The notes: a model not told the origin generated them from the sequence alone. Shown: positions 1-6,023, numbered from the stretch's first letter. The stretch: 13,952 nucleotides of DNA from Patescibacteria group bacterium (GCA_018830585.1 JAHJSD010000090.1:1-13952), one strand, 5' to 3'. Program-made: numbers and translations.

Positions 1-614
1 GGGTCAGGTTCAACTCCAACAATGAAAATTTCCGGGCGATACTCTTTAAGTTTTTGGCCTACTCCCATTAAAGTTCCGCCCGTTCCCATGCCGGCAACAA
101 AAGCGGTTACTTCCGGCACCTGTTGAATAATCTCCCGGCCGGTGGTTTGATAATGAGCCAAAACATTAGCCGGATTGTCAAACTGGTTGGGCATAAAATA
201 TCTGCCCGGATTTTCTTTTACCAAATTAAGAGCTACCTGAATAGCGTAGTTGGTGCCTCTGCCTCCGTCGGTCAAAATCACCTTTGCCCCGTAAGCCTCT
301 AGAACCTCCCTTCTCTCGATACTGGCGTTTCCCGGCATCACCGCGGTAAATTGATAACCCTTAATTGCAGACACCATTGCCAAACCGATGCCGGTGTTGC
401 CGCTGGTTGCCTCGATAATTTCCACATTTTCTTTTAAAACCCTTCTGTTTTCAGCATCGTTAATCAGGTAAAGCGCTACTCTGTCTTTTACCGACCCTCC
501 GGGGTTGGTTCCTTCTAATTTGGCAAGTATTTTTACCTTTCTATTCCTTGAATACCGGCTGATTTCAACCACCGGCGTGTTTCCGATTGTGTTTAACAAA
601 TTTGGATAATTCAT
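1..614 (-). CDS. Cysteine synthase (PLP-dependent, CysK/CysM family), C-terminus outside window
   Basis: Reading the minus strand from ATG at 614, an uninterrupted frame of 204 codons runs off the window edge. It encodes an O-acetylserine (or related substrate) sulfhydrylase-type enzyme, which joins an activated serine to sulfide to make cysteine in the cytoplasm. Visible motifs are the N-terminal TIGNTPVV (residues 9-16), the PLP-lysine motif GTNPGGSVKDR with K43, the substrate loop EATSGNTG (68-75), a MPGNASIERR segment (93-102) resembling CysM-like enzymes, and the phosphate-binding GMGTGGTLMG (175-184). Family members are about 300 residues, so roughly one third is missing. An AAAGGA ribosome site (622-627) precedes the ATG. 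The upstream leader carries a Cys-codon attenuator (979-1100), which supports a cysteine-biosynthetic role. A cystathionine beta-synthase-like enzyme cannot be excluded without the C-terminus. Confidence 0.93.
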   Translation of the reverse strand, partial: MNYPNLLNTIGNTPVVEISRYSRNRKVKILAKLEGTNPGGSVKDRVALYLINDAENRRVLKENVEIIEATSGNTGIGLAMVSAIKGYQFTAVMPGNASIERREVLEAYGAKVILTDGGRGTNYAIQVALNLVKENPGRYFMPNQFDNPANVLAHYQTTGREIIQQVPEVTAFVAGMGTGGTLMGVGQKLKEYRPEIFIVGVEPD

Positions 615-631
615 TTTTTGTCCTTTAACCA

Positions 632-720
632 ATGGAGCCCCACGGGCAAAACCCGTGGTACCAACTCAAACGCCCGGTTGGGGCGAACATACCGAACCAG
701 AAAACCAATTTACCCACTGG
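632..720 (+). repeat. Interspersed ~90-bp hairpin repeat, copy A
   Basis: This segment matches 12752-12840 over about 90 bp. Both begin ATGGAGCCCCACGGG, continue with AAAA flanked by C or T and CCGTGGT, share a GTTGGGG core, and contain AACCAGAAAACCA. A 7-bp stem (CCACGGG/CCCGTGG) closes the start of the element. In the other copy the stem is kept with one G-T pair. The copy lies just upstream of the cysteine synthase ribosome site, in the antisense orientation. It may be an end of an IS200/IS605-like element or a non-autonomous repeat; that is inference. Confidence 0.75.
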
Positions 721-739
721 CACATCATCCTTCCGTAGC

Positions 740-785
740 CCTGCCTGCCCCGTACCGTATGGTACAGGGCCTGCCGGCAGGCGGG
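740..785. repeat. Palindromic CCTGCC...GGCAGG element
   Basis: A 46-bp element has imperfect 10-bp terminal inverted repeats, CCTGCCTGCC and GGCAGGCGGG (9 of 10 matches). A nested inverted repeat GTACC-gtat-GGTAC lies inside. Related elements occur at 3562-3601 and 12982-13024. Confidence 0.6.
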
Positions 786-836
786 TTTCAGCGAAGGAGG
801 AAAGCTCATAGTTTTTTTACACAGGTTCCGCATTTT

Positions 837-937
837 CTGTCATCGCGAGCGATCCCGATTCGATCGGGAGAGCGTGGCGATCTGGCGGCAAATGAACCGA
901 GATTGCCGCGGTCGCTGGCGCTCCTTCGCAATGACAG
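837..937. repeat. TCAT-GCGAG palindromic repeat element
   Basis: About 101 bp bounded by CTGTCATCGCGA and TCGCAATGACAG, inverted with one mismatch. An internal stem CCCGAT-tcg-ATCGGG is visible. It belongs to the same loose family as 6336-6446 and 7157-7230. It lies in the long untranslated stretch between the cysteine attenuator and the cysteine synthase start. No clear target duplication was seen. Confidence 0.6.
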
Positions 938-978
938 TTATAGCGCCCAAGCGCGAAAATAGTACTCGGTTTGTGTAC

Positions 979-1008
979 AAAAAAAAGCCCTCCGTTTCCG
1001 GAGGGCTT
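979..1008 (-). terminator. Intrinsic terminator of the cysteine attenuator (3:4 hairpin)
   Basis: On the minus strand AAGCCCTCCG-GAAA-CGGAGGGCTT forms a perfect 10-bp stem with a GAAA loop. It is followed by a run of eight T (986 to 979). It lies downstream of the Cys-rich leader peptide and upstream of the cysteine synthase gene. Confidence 0.85.
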
Positions 1009-1073
1009 AATAATTTTAAAATTATTTCAGATCAGCCAAAAGGCCCTCCGTTTAAGAACAGAGGACAACAACA
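985..1073 (-). promoter_or_regulatory. Cysteine-responsive transcription attenuator (antiterminator and protector stems)
   Basis: Four pairing segments can be laid out on the minus-strand RNA. Segment 1, CCTCTG (1064-1059), directly follows the Cys codons (1073-1065). It can pair with CGGAGG of segment 2 (1050-1045). Segment 2, CGGAGGGC (1050-1043), is perfectly complementary to GCCCTCCG of segment 3 (1006-999). Segments 3 and 4 make the terminator. An 18-bp AT palindrome (1009-1026) between 2 and 3 could bring them together. A ribosome stalled at the Cys codons would cover segment 1, freeing 2 to pair with 3 and allow read-through. A ribosome reaching the leader stop (1032-1034) would cover 2 and permit termination. 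The pairings are seen in the sequence; the mechanism is inferred from classical amino-acid attenuators. Confidence 0.78.
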
Positions 1074-1100
1074 GGTCTTGGTTGAAACGAAAACGGCCAT
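1032..1100 (-). CDS. Cys-rich leader peptide of the attenuator (22 aa)
   Basis: ATG at 1100 opens a 22-codon frame ending in TGA (1032-1034). The peptide begins MAVFVSTKTCCCPLF and ends NGGPFG, with three consecutive TGT codons at residues 10-12. Its job would be to report charged tRNA-Cys supply through ribosome position rather than to act as a protein. No strong Shine-Dalgarno sequence precedes the ATG. An AT-rich TATGATAAAAT lies only about 10 bases upstream, so the transcript may start very near the ATG, or transcription may enter from upstream. The placement immediately before a perfect terminator and a cysteine synthase gene is what makes the call. Confidence 0.75.
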   Translation of the reverse strand: MAVFVSTKTCCCPLFLNGGPFG

Positions 1101-1146
1101 GTTTAATTTTATCATATCAACCGGGTTGGTTTAAATGGATTTTTTA

Positions 1147-1175
1147 TGATGAAAAATCAGACTGATTTTTCATCA
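1147..1175. promoter_or_regulatory. 29-bp near-symmetric palindrome upstream of the Cys leader
   Basis: TGATGAAAAATCAG and its exact inverse flank a single central A, giving 14-bp perfect arms. It lies about 45 bases upstream of the leader peptide start on the minus strand, where a repressor or activator site might be expected. It could instead be an AT-rich hairpin at the 3' end of the upstream transcript, but no adjacent T-run supports a strong terminator. Confidence 0.45.
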
Positions 1176-1277
1176 CCCCAACATCTTCCTTGTTTCAAAT
1201 CTGTGGACTCTTTACGAAAAAATTCGGCCTCGTTTATGTTTCGCGCGCGCGATTTTATCGCCCTTCGGGCGAATATG

Positions 1278-2075
1278 TTAATTTGAAAATTTGAATGTAG
1301 AAAGAATTTGGTTGAAAATACTTTCAGTGTTATCGTTAGTCAGTTTCATTTGTATGACAAGTGCTGGATATTCTGTGTTGTTGGTGTTTATTATTGCCGC
1401 GATATACCCTTTTTCAGTTATGCCAATTGGTGGCATTCCTTCAATTACTTGATTCGGATTGCTTTTAACTATCAAGTATTTGACTTGATTTTGATTAATA
1501 GTCTCCTTTGTTAATTCGCTTGGCATATCTATTTCTGCGTTCGTGTATGTGAGGAATTTATAACCTGCTCCTGATTTCTTATATCCCACACAACCATAAA
1601 GATATGAAAATCCGCCCTCAAATGTTGATTTTACTGATGTGGTATAAAGTTTTACTAGGCTATTTGGAGAATCGTTCCAATAAAGATTACTTTGAGAAGT
1701 AGTAAAGTTTAGTTCCTCGGATGGATTAAGTTGTGGTGGCATTTTAAAACTCATTTTTAGTTGAGAGAGCTTATAAGTTTTCCAGTTGGCCATGGGGTCT
1801 AATTCTGTAGTGTTAGATGGTGGCGGATTGTTTACCTGAGGAGTCGCAGTGGGAAAAATTTGATTTTGTCCATCATTCACGGCAGTTTGAGATTTTGGAG
1901 ACTGTTTCCCTAAATAATATCCTCCAAACCCAAAAACTACAAAACAAACAAGAATAACTCCAGTCATTGCTAAATAGTTTACTTTTGGTTTTTCTGGAGA
2001 TAGAGGCGGTTGATTAATCGGATTTTGCCCGATTTGCTGAGTATTTTGGTCACCAACATTCATTTGATTTTCCAT
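1278..2075 (-). CDS. Single-pass membrane-anchored protein of unknown function
   Basis: Product of 265 residues. The N-terminus (1-34) is Asn/Gln/Pro-rich and cytoplasmic-looking. One transmembrane helix spans about 35-55 (MTGVILVCFVVFGFGGYYLG region). A Pro/Thr/Asn-rich linker follows (about 60-92). The rest is a soluble, probably extracytoplasmic domain from NWKTYKLSQLKMSFKMP (about 97-113) to a C-terminal ILSTFKF. Proteins with this architecture and this C-terminal phrase are common in CPR genomes, but I do not recognise a catalytic family. ATG at 2075 has AGGAGA five bases upstream and an extended -10 behind that, so the start is well supported. The gene stands alone. A TCGCCC/GGGCGA stem (1258-1272) and an alternating CG palindrome (1241-1252) follow the stop, without a T-run. 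The IS30 element inserted about 55 bases upstream of its start, outside the core promoter. Confidence 0.8.
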   Translation of the reverse strand: MENQMNVGDQNTQQIGQNPINQPPLSPEKPKVNYLAMTGVILVCFVVFGFGGYYLGKQSPKSQTAVNDGQNQIFPTATPQVNNPPPSNTTELDPMANWKTYKLSQLKMSFKMPPQLNPSEELNFTTSQSNLYWNDSPNSLVKLYTTSVKSTFEGGFSYLYGCVGYKKSGAGYKFLTYTNAEIDMPSELTKETINQNQVKYLIVKSNPNQVIEGMPPIGITEKGYIAAIINTNNTEYPALVIQMKLTNDNTESIFNQILSTFKFSN

Positions 2076-2092
2076 ATGTATCTCCTAAAAAA

Positions 2093-2101
2093 AGTATATC
2101 A
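2093..2101 (-). promoter_or_regulatory. Extended -10 promoter and SD for the membrane-anchored protein
   Basis: The minus strand reads TGATATACT, an extended -10 (TG-n-TATACT). It lies just upstream of AGGAGA (2081-2086) and the ATG at 2075. A TTGAAA about 13 bases further upstream is too close to be a standard -35, so the extended -10 probably carries the promoter. Confidence 0.55.
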
Positions 2102-2130
2102 TATTTTTTAATTTCAAGTATTAGTGAGTG

Positions 2131-3157
2131 TAAGTTCGCAATCGAATCGCAACACCTTGCCGTAAAATGCAAGGATGGGTAAACATAAAAAACTAACACC
2201 AAAAGAAAGGGATTTCATTGCAGTTTGGAGATCAAAGGGGTTTTTGGTAAGAGAGATTGCCAGAAAATTAAGAAAAAATCCTTCAACAATAAGCCGAGAG
2301 CTAAAAAGGAACCGGTGGCAAGATTACTATGTGGCAATTCACGCTCAGGCAATGGCAGCAAGGAGAAAATCAAGGTCGAGCAAGCGCCACCCTCTTAAGA
2401 ATAAACCAATTTACGAATACGTCAGAAAAAGATTGAGGAGAGGCTGGAGCCCGGAACAAATAGCAGGCAGGCTAAAACTAAAACACGGTAATAACAAGCA
2501 TTGGCAGATACACCACGAGACAATCTATCGTTACATCTAGGCATTAGAGAACAAAGAGGAAAAACTTTGGGAATATTTACCAAGGAAACAAAAGAAAAGA
2601 AAAAAGAAACATGGAAGAAAATCTCAAAGAATCAGAATTCCAGATAGAGTTAGCATCCACGAACGGCCCAAGGTGGTTGAGAACCGACAAGAATTTGGTC
2701 ATTGGGAAGGAGATTTGATAGAGGGCAAGAATCATCAAGGAGGCATTCACACGGAAGTCGAAAGAAAAACAAGGTTTTTACAAGCTCAGCTAATTAAAGA
2801 CTTAAAAGCCAACGAAACAGTAAGGGCACAGAGGGAAATCTTTAACAAACTTCCAGCAGAGGCCAAAAGGACAACAACCGTAGACAACGGAAAAGAATTT
2901 ACCAAACACAAACAATTTGAATTACCGGTATTCTTTGCAGATCCATACTCCAGTTGGCAAAGAGGCAGCAATGAGTACCATAACGGACTGATCAGAAGAT
3001 ACTTACCCAAGAAGACAGAATTAAGAGTGGTTACACAAGAGGAACTTGACGATATTGTCAAAGAAATTAATAATAGGCCAAGAAAGTGTTTAGGTTTTAG
3101 AACCTCATTAGAAGTTTTTCAAAAAAGCTTGGGTGTTGCGATTGAAAATCGAATGTA
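2131..3157 (+). mobile_element. IS30-family insertion sequence (~1.03 kb)
   Basis: The transposase frame is flanked by imperfect inverted ends. Left 2131-2156 and right 3132-3157 share a perfect inner 12 bp (AATCGCAACACC and its inverse) and scattered outer matches. The right end overlaps the last codons of the transposase, as is common in compact elements. Exact outer boundaries and a 2-3 bp target duplication could not be fixed by eye. The right end lies about 15 bases from the 3' end of tRNA-Ile. Confidence 0.8.
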
Positions 3158-3158
3158 G
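2175..3158 (+). pseudogene. IS30-family transposase interrupted by one in-frame TAG
   Basis: One frame of 327 codons encodes an IS30-type DDE transposase but carries a single amber codon at 2538-2540 (codon 122). It falls right after HHETIYRYI and is followed in frame by ALENKEEKLW. The N-terminal helix-turn-helix is intact (about residues 7-46, LTPKERDFIAVWRSKG through STISRELKRN). The catalytic domain shows D180 in GHWEGDLIEG, D237 in TVDNGKEF and E267 in GSNEYHNGLIRRYLPK. The full length matches the family (about 320-340 residues). Because nothing else is broken, a recent nonsense change of a Tyr, Trp or Gln codon is likeliest. Without suppression the element is non-autonomous, although restart at ATG 2673 could give a 161-residue catalytic fragment. 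The start ATG at 2175 has only AAGG directly before it. Confidence 0.88.
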
Positions 3159-3171
3159 GTCTCCATTTCTG

Positions 3172-3245
3172 TGGGTGTGCCTGGACTCGAACCAGGGACC
3201 TTCGTCTTATCAGGACGACGCTCTAGCCAGCTGAGCTACACACCC
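3172..3245 (-). tRNA. tRNA-Ile(GAT)
   Basis: The minus strand folds into a full cloverleaf: acceptor GGGTGTG/CACACCC with discriminator A, D arm GCTC/GAGC, anticodon stem TCGTC/GACGA with loop CTGATAA (anticodon GAT), and T arm CCTGG/CCAGG with TTCGAGT. The length is 74 nt and CCA is not encoded. An IS30 element ends about 15 bases beyond its 3' end. Confidence 0.97.
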
Positions 3246-3515
3246 AAACTTTAAAAAATTCCAAATCTCAAATTCCAAAGTCCAAACAAACTCTAATCTC
3301 CAAAATTTTAAAATTCTAAACAAAAAAAAACGGAGCTCGGAAAGTTTGAAATCAGGTATTTGTCCCAAAGAGATCCCTTCGGGATTTAGAATTTTAAATT
3401 TTTAATTTGTTACTTGTTTCGGATTTAGAATTTAGAATTTGTTTGGGATTTGGAAATTGGAAACCCCAAAGGGGTCCCTTCGGGATTGGAAATTCCTTGC
3501 GCAAAGCGCAAGGCT
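3246..3515. other. Gene-free spacer between tRNAs, AT-rich and repeat-rich
   Basis: No supportable gene. The stretch holds short degenerate direct repeats such as GGATTTAGAATTT and AATTCCAAA, and small TTCG-loop hairpins such as ATCCCTTCGGGAT and CCCCAAAGGGG. It looks like accumulated intergenic repeat debris. The adjoining 3516-3683 segment is described separately. Confidence 0.6.
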
Positions 3516-3534
3516 TGTGGATCCGAGAGGACTC

Positions 3535-3556
3535 ACGCCCTGTCGGATGACAGGGC
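3535..3556. repeat. 22-bp hairpin inserted in the tRNA-Val remnant
   Basis: Perfect 8-bp arms GCCCTGTC and GACAGGGC flank a GGAT loop. The unit sits exactly between two blocks of the tRNA copy. Confidence 0.65.
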
Positions 3557-3561
3557 GAACC

Positions 3562-3601
3562 CCTGCCTGCCAGTTTATCCGCCGACAGGAGGACAGGCAG
3601 G
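3562..3601. repeat. 40-bp palindromic CCTGCC element inserted in the tRNA-Val remnant
   Basis: The terminal inverted repeats are CCTGCCTGCC and GACAGGCAGG (9 of 10). The element lies exactly between the GAACC and TCTGACCTTTT blocks of the tRNA copy and resembles 740-785. Confidence 0.65.
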
Positions 3602-3683
3602 TCTGACCTTTTGTAAATTACCCCGTTACCGCGGGGCTATCTAACCGCCCCCTCTAAACCAGCCTTTATGTAAACCTGCACTG

Positions 3684-3757
3684 TGGATCCGAGAGGACTC
3701 GAACCTCTGACCTTTTCGATGTCAACGAAACGCTCTAGCCAACTGAGCTACGGATCC
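3684..3757 (-). tRNA. tRNA-Val(GAC)
   Basis: A full cloverleaf on the minus strand: acceptor GGATCCG/CGGATCC with discriminator A, D arm GCTC/GAGC, anticodon stem TTTCG/CGAAA with loop TTGACAT (anticodon GAC), and T arm AGAGG/CCTCT with TTCGAGT. The length is 74 nt and CCA is not encoded. A damaged copy of its 3' end lies about 70 bases beyond its 3' terminus. Confidence 0.97.
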
Positions 3758-4411
3758 TAAACATTAACTGTCAAGATTAAAATAACTTCTTTTTAAATCT
3801 GCCTGTTTTTATAGCAGCTGCCGTCAAGTTTAACAAAAAAACCGGCTTGAAGCAACCTTAAAGAAGCCTTATCGAAGCTCCGAGGCTTAATCTCGCCGCC
3901 GCGGGATCCCTTTGGGATTTTCGCGAAGGCGGACTTTCCCTTCTCCGTCATCCTGAGGAATTCCGATGACGAAGGATCCCCCTTTGGAACAACCTTGTCA
4001 TCCTGAGGAAGTTCCAACGACGAAGGATCCCCTTTGGATTAGCGAATTGCCGGTTCAGGGGGGCCTTCGCTACGCCCCCCGTACCATTCGGCACAGGACT
4101 CCGCTCAGAATGATGAGGTTGCTCCCCTCCGTCATCCTGAGGAATTCCGATGACGAAGGATCCCCAGTGGATTAGAGCAAATTGCCGGTTCAGGGGCCGT
4201 GCCCGCCAAACACTGCCTGCTCGCCATCGCTACGCTCAGGCGTTAGCGGGCGAGAACCGTTAGGCGATGCGGGTGGGGATCCTTCGCTTTACCCTGTACC
4301 GGACCTACCATGTACCCTGCGTGGTACTGTGGTGGTACGGGGCTCCGCTCAGAATGACGAAGGGGGAATCTGTAAGTTCAGAATGACAGAAATAGACGTT
4401 TTTGAACCTGT
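3758..4411. other. Gene-free, repeat-dense spacer
   Basis: No convincing gene. Three copies of a unit starting GTCATCCTGAGGAA and containing GACGAAGGATCCCC occur near 3947, 3996 and 4131. The last two continue with GGATTAG and AATTGCCGGTTCAGGGG. Partners CTCCGCTCAGAATGATGA (near 4097) and CTCCGCTCAGAATGACGA (near 4345) give imperfect inverted ends, so 3996-4114 and 4131-4362 look like two palindromic elements. The second is longer because it contains extra palindromes. A GCCGCC/GGCGG stem lies near 3895-3930. Open frames here are made of the repeats. Confidence 0.6.
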
Positions 4412-5563
4412 TTATTTAAGCATCAGCCACTCGGGCTTGAAAAACATCAGCAGACCGATGACAATCATTAAAGCGCCGCCGATTAACTTGGAGAAGCGGG
4501 CGTATTTGGTTTCGATTCCGACCATTTTCAAAGTAATCATCGCCGCAAAAAAAACAAAAAGGTCGTCAATCATAAAAAAGAGGATGTAAAGCAGAATATA
4601 GAAATAATAACGCCAGCGAGACAAGTCGTTAATCACTAAAACTTGGGTAAAGACCGCCGGCAGTCCGGCGGAGCACAATAGTTCAACTATATTAACTGCG
4701 AAAGCCAACAGAATTATCCCTCCCAAAGCCAAGATAAACTGCTCTTTTTCAGTTATCTTTCTTATCCTTTCAAAAATACGCCGCCGTTTTTCGTTCCCGG
4801 TGACCTTGCAGCCGCCGTTTTTGTTGATCCAATATTCCCTTAAATTGTAACCTCCGGCTGTCAAGGCGACTAAAGCGATTAAAACTCTGATCCAGGCCAC
4901 AAAACCTAAAACAAGGAAAAAATTAAGCCAGGCGGCCATGATCAAAAAATAGACAAAAGCCGAAGAAACAATAAAAGCAGTTCCCAAAATCCACATTCTC
5001 TTCCTGTCTTTCATTCCCAAAAGAAGACTGATTAAAAAAAGCAAGGTCCACATAGCGCAGGGATTAAAACCGTCAAGCAAACCCAAAACTACAGAAAGAG
5101 CCGGTAAAGACAAACTCTGGAGTTTTACCGAACCAAAAACCGGCAAAGAGATTGACTCCGGAACATTGTCCAAACTGCTGCGGCCGGTGTTGCCTTCTAT
5201 GGCGTCCTTGATCATAGTTTCTATTTGCTGGCCGGTAGTTTCCTCATCACGAAAGCCGATCACATAATGGTCGTTGACCACCGTCAAAGGAACCCATGGT
5301 TTTTTGATACCCAAGTCTTTGCGGAACTTCTGCGACAAATTGAAATTATCCTGGTTTTGGCTGGTTTCGAAACTTTTTAAGACAATCCGGGGGTATTTCT
5401 TGACTAATTTGTCCAAAAAAACCTCTTCTTGGGCGCAATGAGGACAGTCGTTGCTCCAAAAAAAGTAGACTTCAACCTGGGAATCGTTCTGGGCTAAAAC
5501 GGGAGCCGCCAAGAGAAAAAGAAGCAAAACCGTCAAAAAAGCGCTGCTTATTTTGCGAATCAT
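4412..5563 (-). CDS. Thioredoxin-like domain fused to CcdA/DsbD-type membrane electron transporter
   Basis: A 383-residue protein with a Sec signal peptide (about 1-24, ending VLAQ). An extracytoplasmic thioredoxin-like domain follows with CPHC at 40-43 and a VPLTVV cis-Pro region near 91-96. Next comes a multi-pass membrane domain from about 152 to 380. That domain keeps the two cysteines expected of CcdA/DsbD transporters: C169 in GFNPCAMW and C297 in ELLCSAGLP. By family knowledge such proteins carry reducing equivalents from cytoplasmic thioredoxin across the membrane to surface thiol proteins. Here donor relay and acceptor domain appear fused. The start overlaps the stop of the upstream thioredoxin gene (ATGA, 5560-5563), so the two are translationally coupled; no separate ribosome site is seen. 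The upstream gene is a natural electron donor. The exact substrate is unknown. Confidence 0.9.
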   Translation of the reverse strand: MIRKISSAFLTVLLLFLLAAPVLAQNDSQVEVYFFWSNDCPHCAQEEVFLDKLVKKYPRIVLKSFETSQNQDNFNLSQKFRKDLGIKKPWVPLTVVNDHYVIGFRDEETTGQQIETMIKDAIEGNTGRSSLDNVPESISLPVFGSVKLQSLSLPALSVVLGLLDGFNPCAMWTLLFLISLLLGMKDRKRMWILGTAFIVSSAFVYFLIMAAWLNFFLVLGFVAWIRVLIALVALTAGGYNLREYWINKNGGCKVTGNEKRRRIFERIRKITEKEQFILALGGIILLAFAVNIVELLCSAGLPAVFTQVLVINDLSRWRYYFYILLYILFFMIDDLFVFFAAMITLKMVGIETKYARFSKLIGGALMIVIGLLMFFKPEWLMLK

Positions 5564-5832
5564 TTATCTTTATTTTCCATAATAATTTTCACCAAATCGG
5601 CCTTGGAAGGCTCTCCATGGAGCCTTAAAAATTCTTTTCCTTGTTTGTCTAAAAAGATAAAGACGGGCAAATTCTCACTTTCAACTAAATATTTCCCAAC
5701 TTTTTTTTGATCCTGGTCAAAATCGTAATATTCCGTTTTCAGCCAAGGATTTTCCTTTTCAATTTCCTGCCACCTCGGTCTCATCACCAAACAGCCGGAG
5801 CACCAAACCGCGCCGATCTTAATCACTTTCAT
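5560..5832 (-). CDS. Small thioredoxin-like protein (CSGC active site)
   Basis: A 90-residue cytoplasmic thioredoxin-fold protein. It starts MKVIKIGAVWCSGC with redox pair C11/C14, has a cis-Pro region NLPVFIF (Pro56), and shows the short alpha/beta pattern of a minimal thioredoxin. I chose ATG at 5832 rather than the in-frame TTG at 5847, because GGAGG (5841-5845) lies eight bases before this ATG and would overlap the TTG start. It is the first gene of an operon with the thioredoxin-CcdA fusion, overlapping by four bases, so it probably feeds electrons to that transporter. Upstream are two sigma70-like promoters and a strong palindrome. It is shorter than classical thioredoxin (about 105 residues). 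Confidence 0.88.
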   Translation of the reverse strand: MKVIKIGAVWCSGCLVMRPRWQEIEKENPWLKTEYYDFDQDQKKVGKYLVESENLPVFIFLDKQGKEFLRLHGEPSKADLVKIIMENKDK

Positions 5833-5871
5833 CGACTTTTCCTCCAAAAAAACACCTAAAAGGCAAAAATT

Positions 5872-5899
5872 ATTTTAACTTCTTTCCTTTAAAAGTCAA
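5872..5899 (-). promoter_or_regulatory. Proximal promoter of the thioredoxin/CcdA operon
   Basis: TTGACT (5894-5899), a 16-bp spacer and TAAAAT (5872-5877) on the minus strand, about 40 bases before the ATG at 5832. Confidence 0.5.
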
Positions 5900-5914
5900 T
5901 TTTAAAATTTTAAT

Positions 5915-5935
5915 ACCCATACCTGAGGTATAGGT
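5915..5935 (-). promoter_or_regulatory. 21-bp palindromic operator candidate
   Basis: On the plus strand ACCCATACCT and AGGTATAGGT flank a central G. The arms match in 9 of 10 positions. It begins at the expected transcription start of the distal promoter (5942-5971) and lies upstream of the proximal -35. A repressor bound here would block the distal promoter. The nonamer ATACCCATA overlapping its edge (5913-5921) recurs at 7091-7099 in the DUF134 promoter. The shape recalls metal- or sulfur-sensing CsoR-type operators, but that is inference. Confidence 0.6.
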
Positions 5936-5941
5936 GCTGAG

Positions 5942-5971
5942 ATGATACTAAAACTAAAGTTGGTATGTCAA
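5942..5971 (-). promoter_or_regulatory. Distal promoter of the thioredoxin/CcdA operon
   Basis: Consensus TTGACA (5966-5971), an 18-bp spacer and TATCAT (5942-5947) on the minus strand. The predicted start falls on the edge of the 5915-5935 palindrome. Confidence 0.6.
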
Positions 5972-6023
5972 GAGGGAAAATTTTTGAGGCTGCCCGGCAG
6001 AACAAAAACTCCTTAAAAACGGA

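Larger units (their letters stand above)
3516..3612 (-). repeat. Partial copy of the tRNA-Val(GAC) 3' end, split by two palindromes
   Basis: Three blocks match tRNA-Val exactly and in order. 3516-3534 equals 3682-3700 (19 bp), 3557-3561 equals 3701-3705 (GAACC), and 3602-3612 equals 3706-3716 (TCTGACCTTTT). Together they rebuild 35 continuous bases covering the discriminator, acceptor 3' strand, T arm and start of the variable/anticodon region. Between the blocks sit a 22-bp hairpin (3535-3556) and a 40-bp palindromic element (3562-3601). The copy is a non-functional remnant, from duplication or from an attachment-site-like event, later hit by small elements. Confidence 0.75.

Noticed and set aside
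618..1165. Several overlapping plus-strand frames
   Set aside because: They are translations of repeat units and of the antisense strand of the cysteine attenuator.
979..1175. T-box or metabolite riboswitch for cysteine control
   Set aside because: No T-box consensus (AGGGTGGNACCGCG-like) or known riboswitch core is present. The leader peptide and exclusive stems explain the region better.
2538..2540. Alternative genetic code reading TAG as sense
   Set aside because: TAG is used as a normal stop, for example at the end of the GAPDH gene, so recoding is not supported.
3793..4017. Minus-strand 74-codon frame
   Set aside because: The N-terminal third is made of GTCATCCTGAGGA repeat sequence and there is no ribosome site. 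The C-terminal part looks somewhat protein-like, but no family is recognisable.
4182..4589. Plus-strand open frame of 135 codons
   Set aside because: It runs through palindromic repeats and then antisense to the thioredoxin-CcdA gene, with low-complexity composition and no ribosome site.
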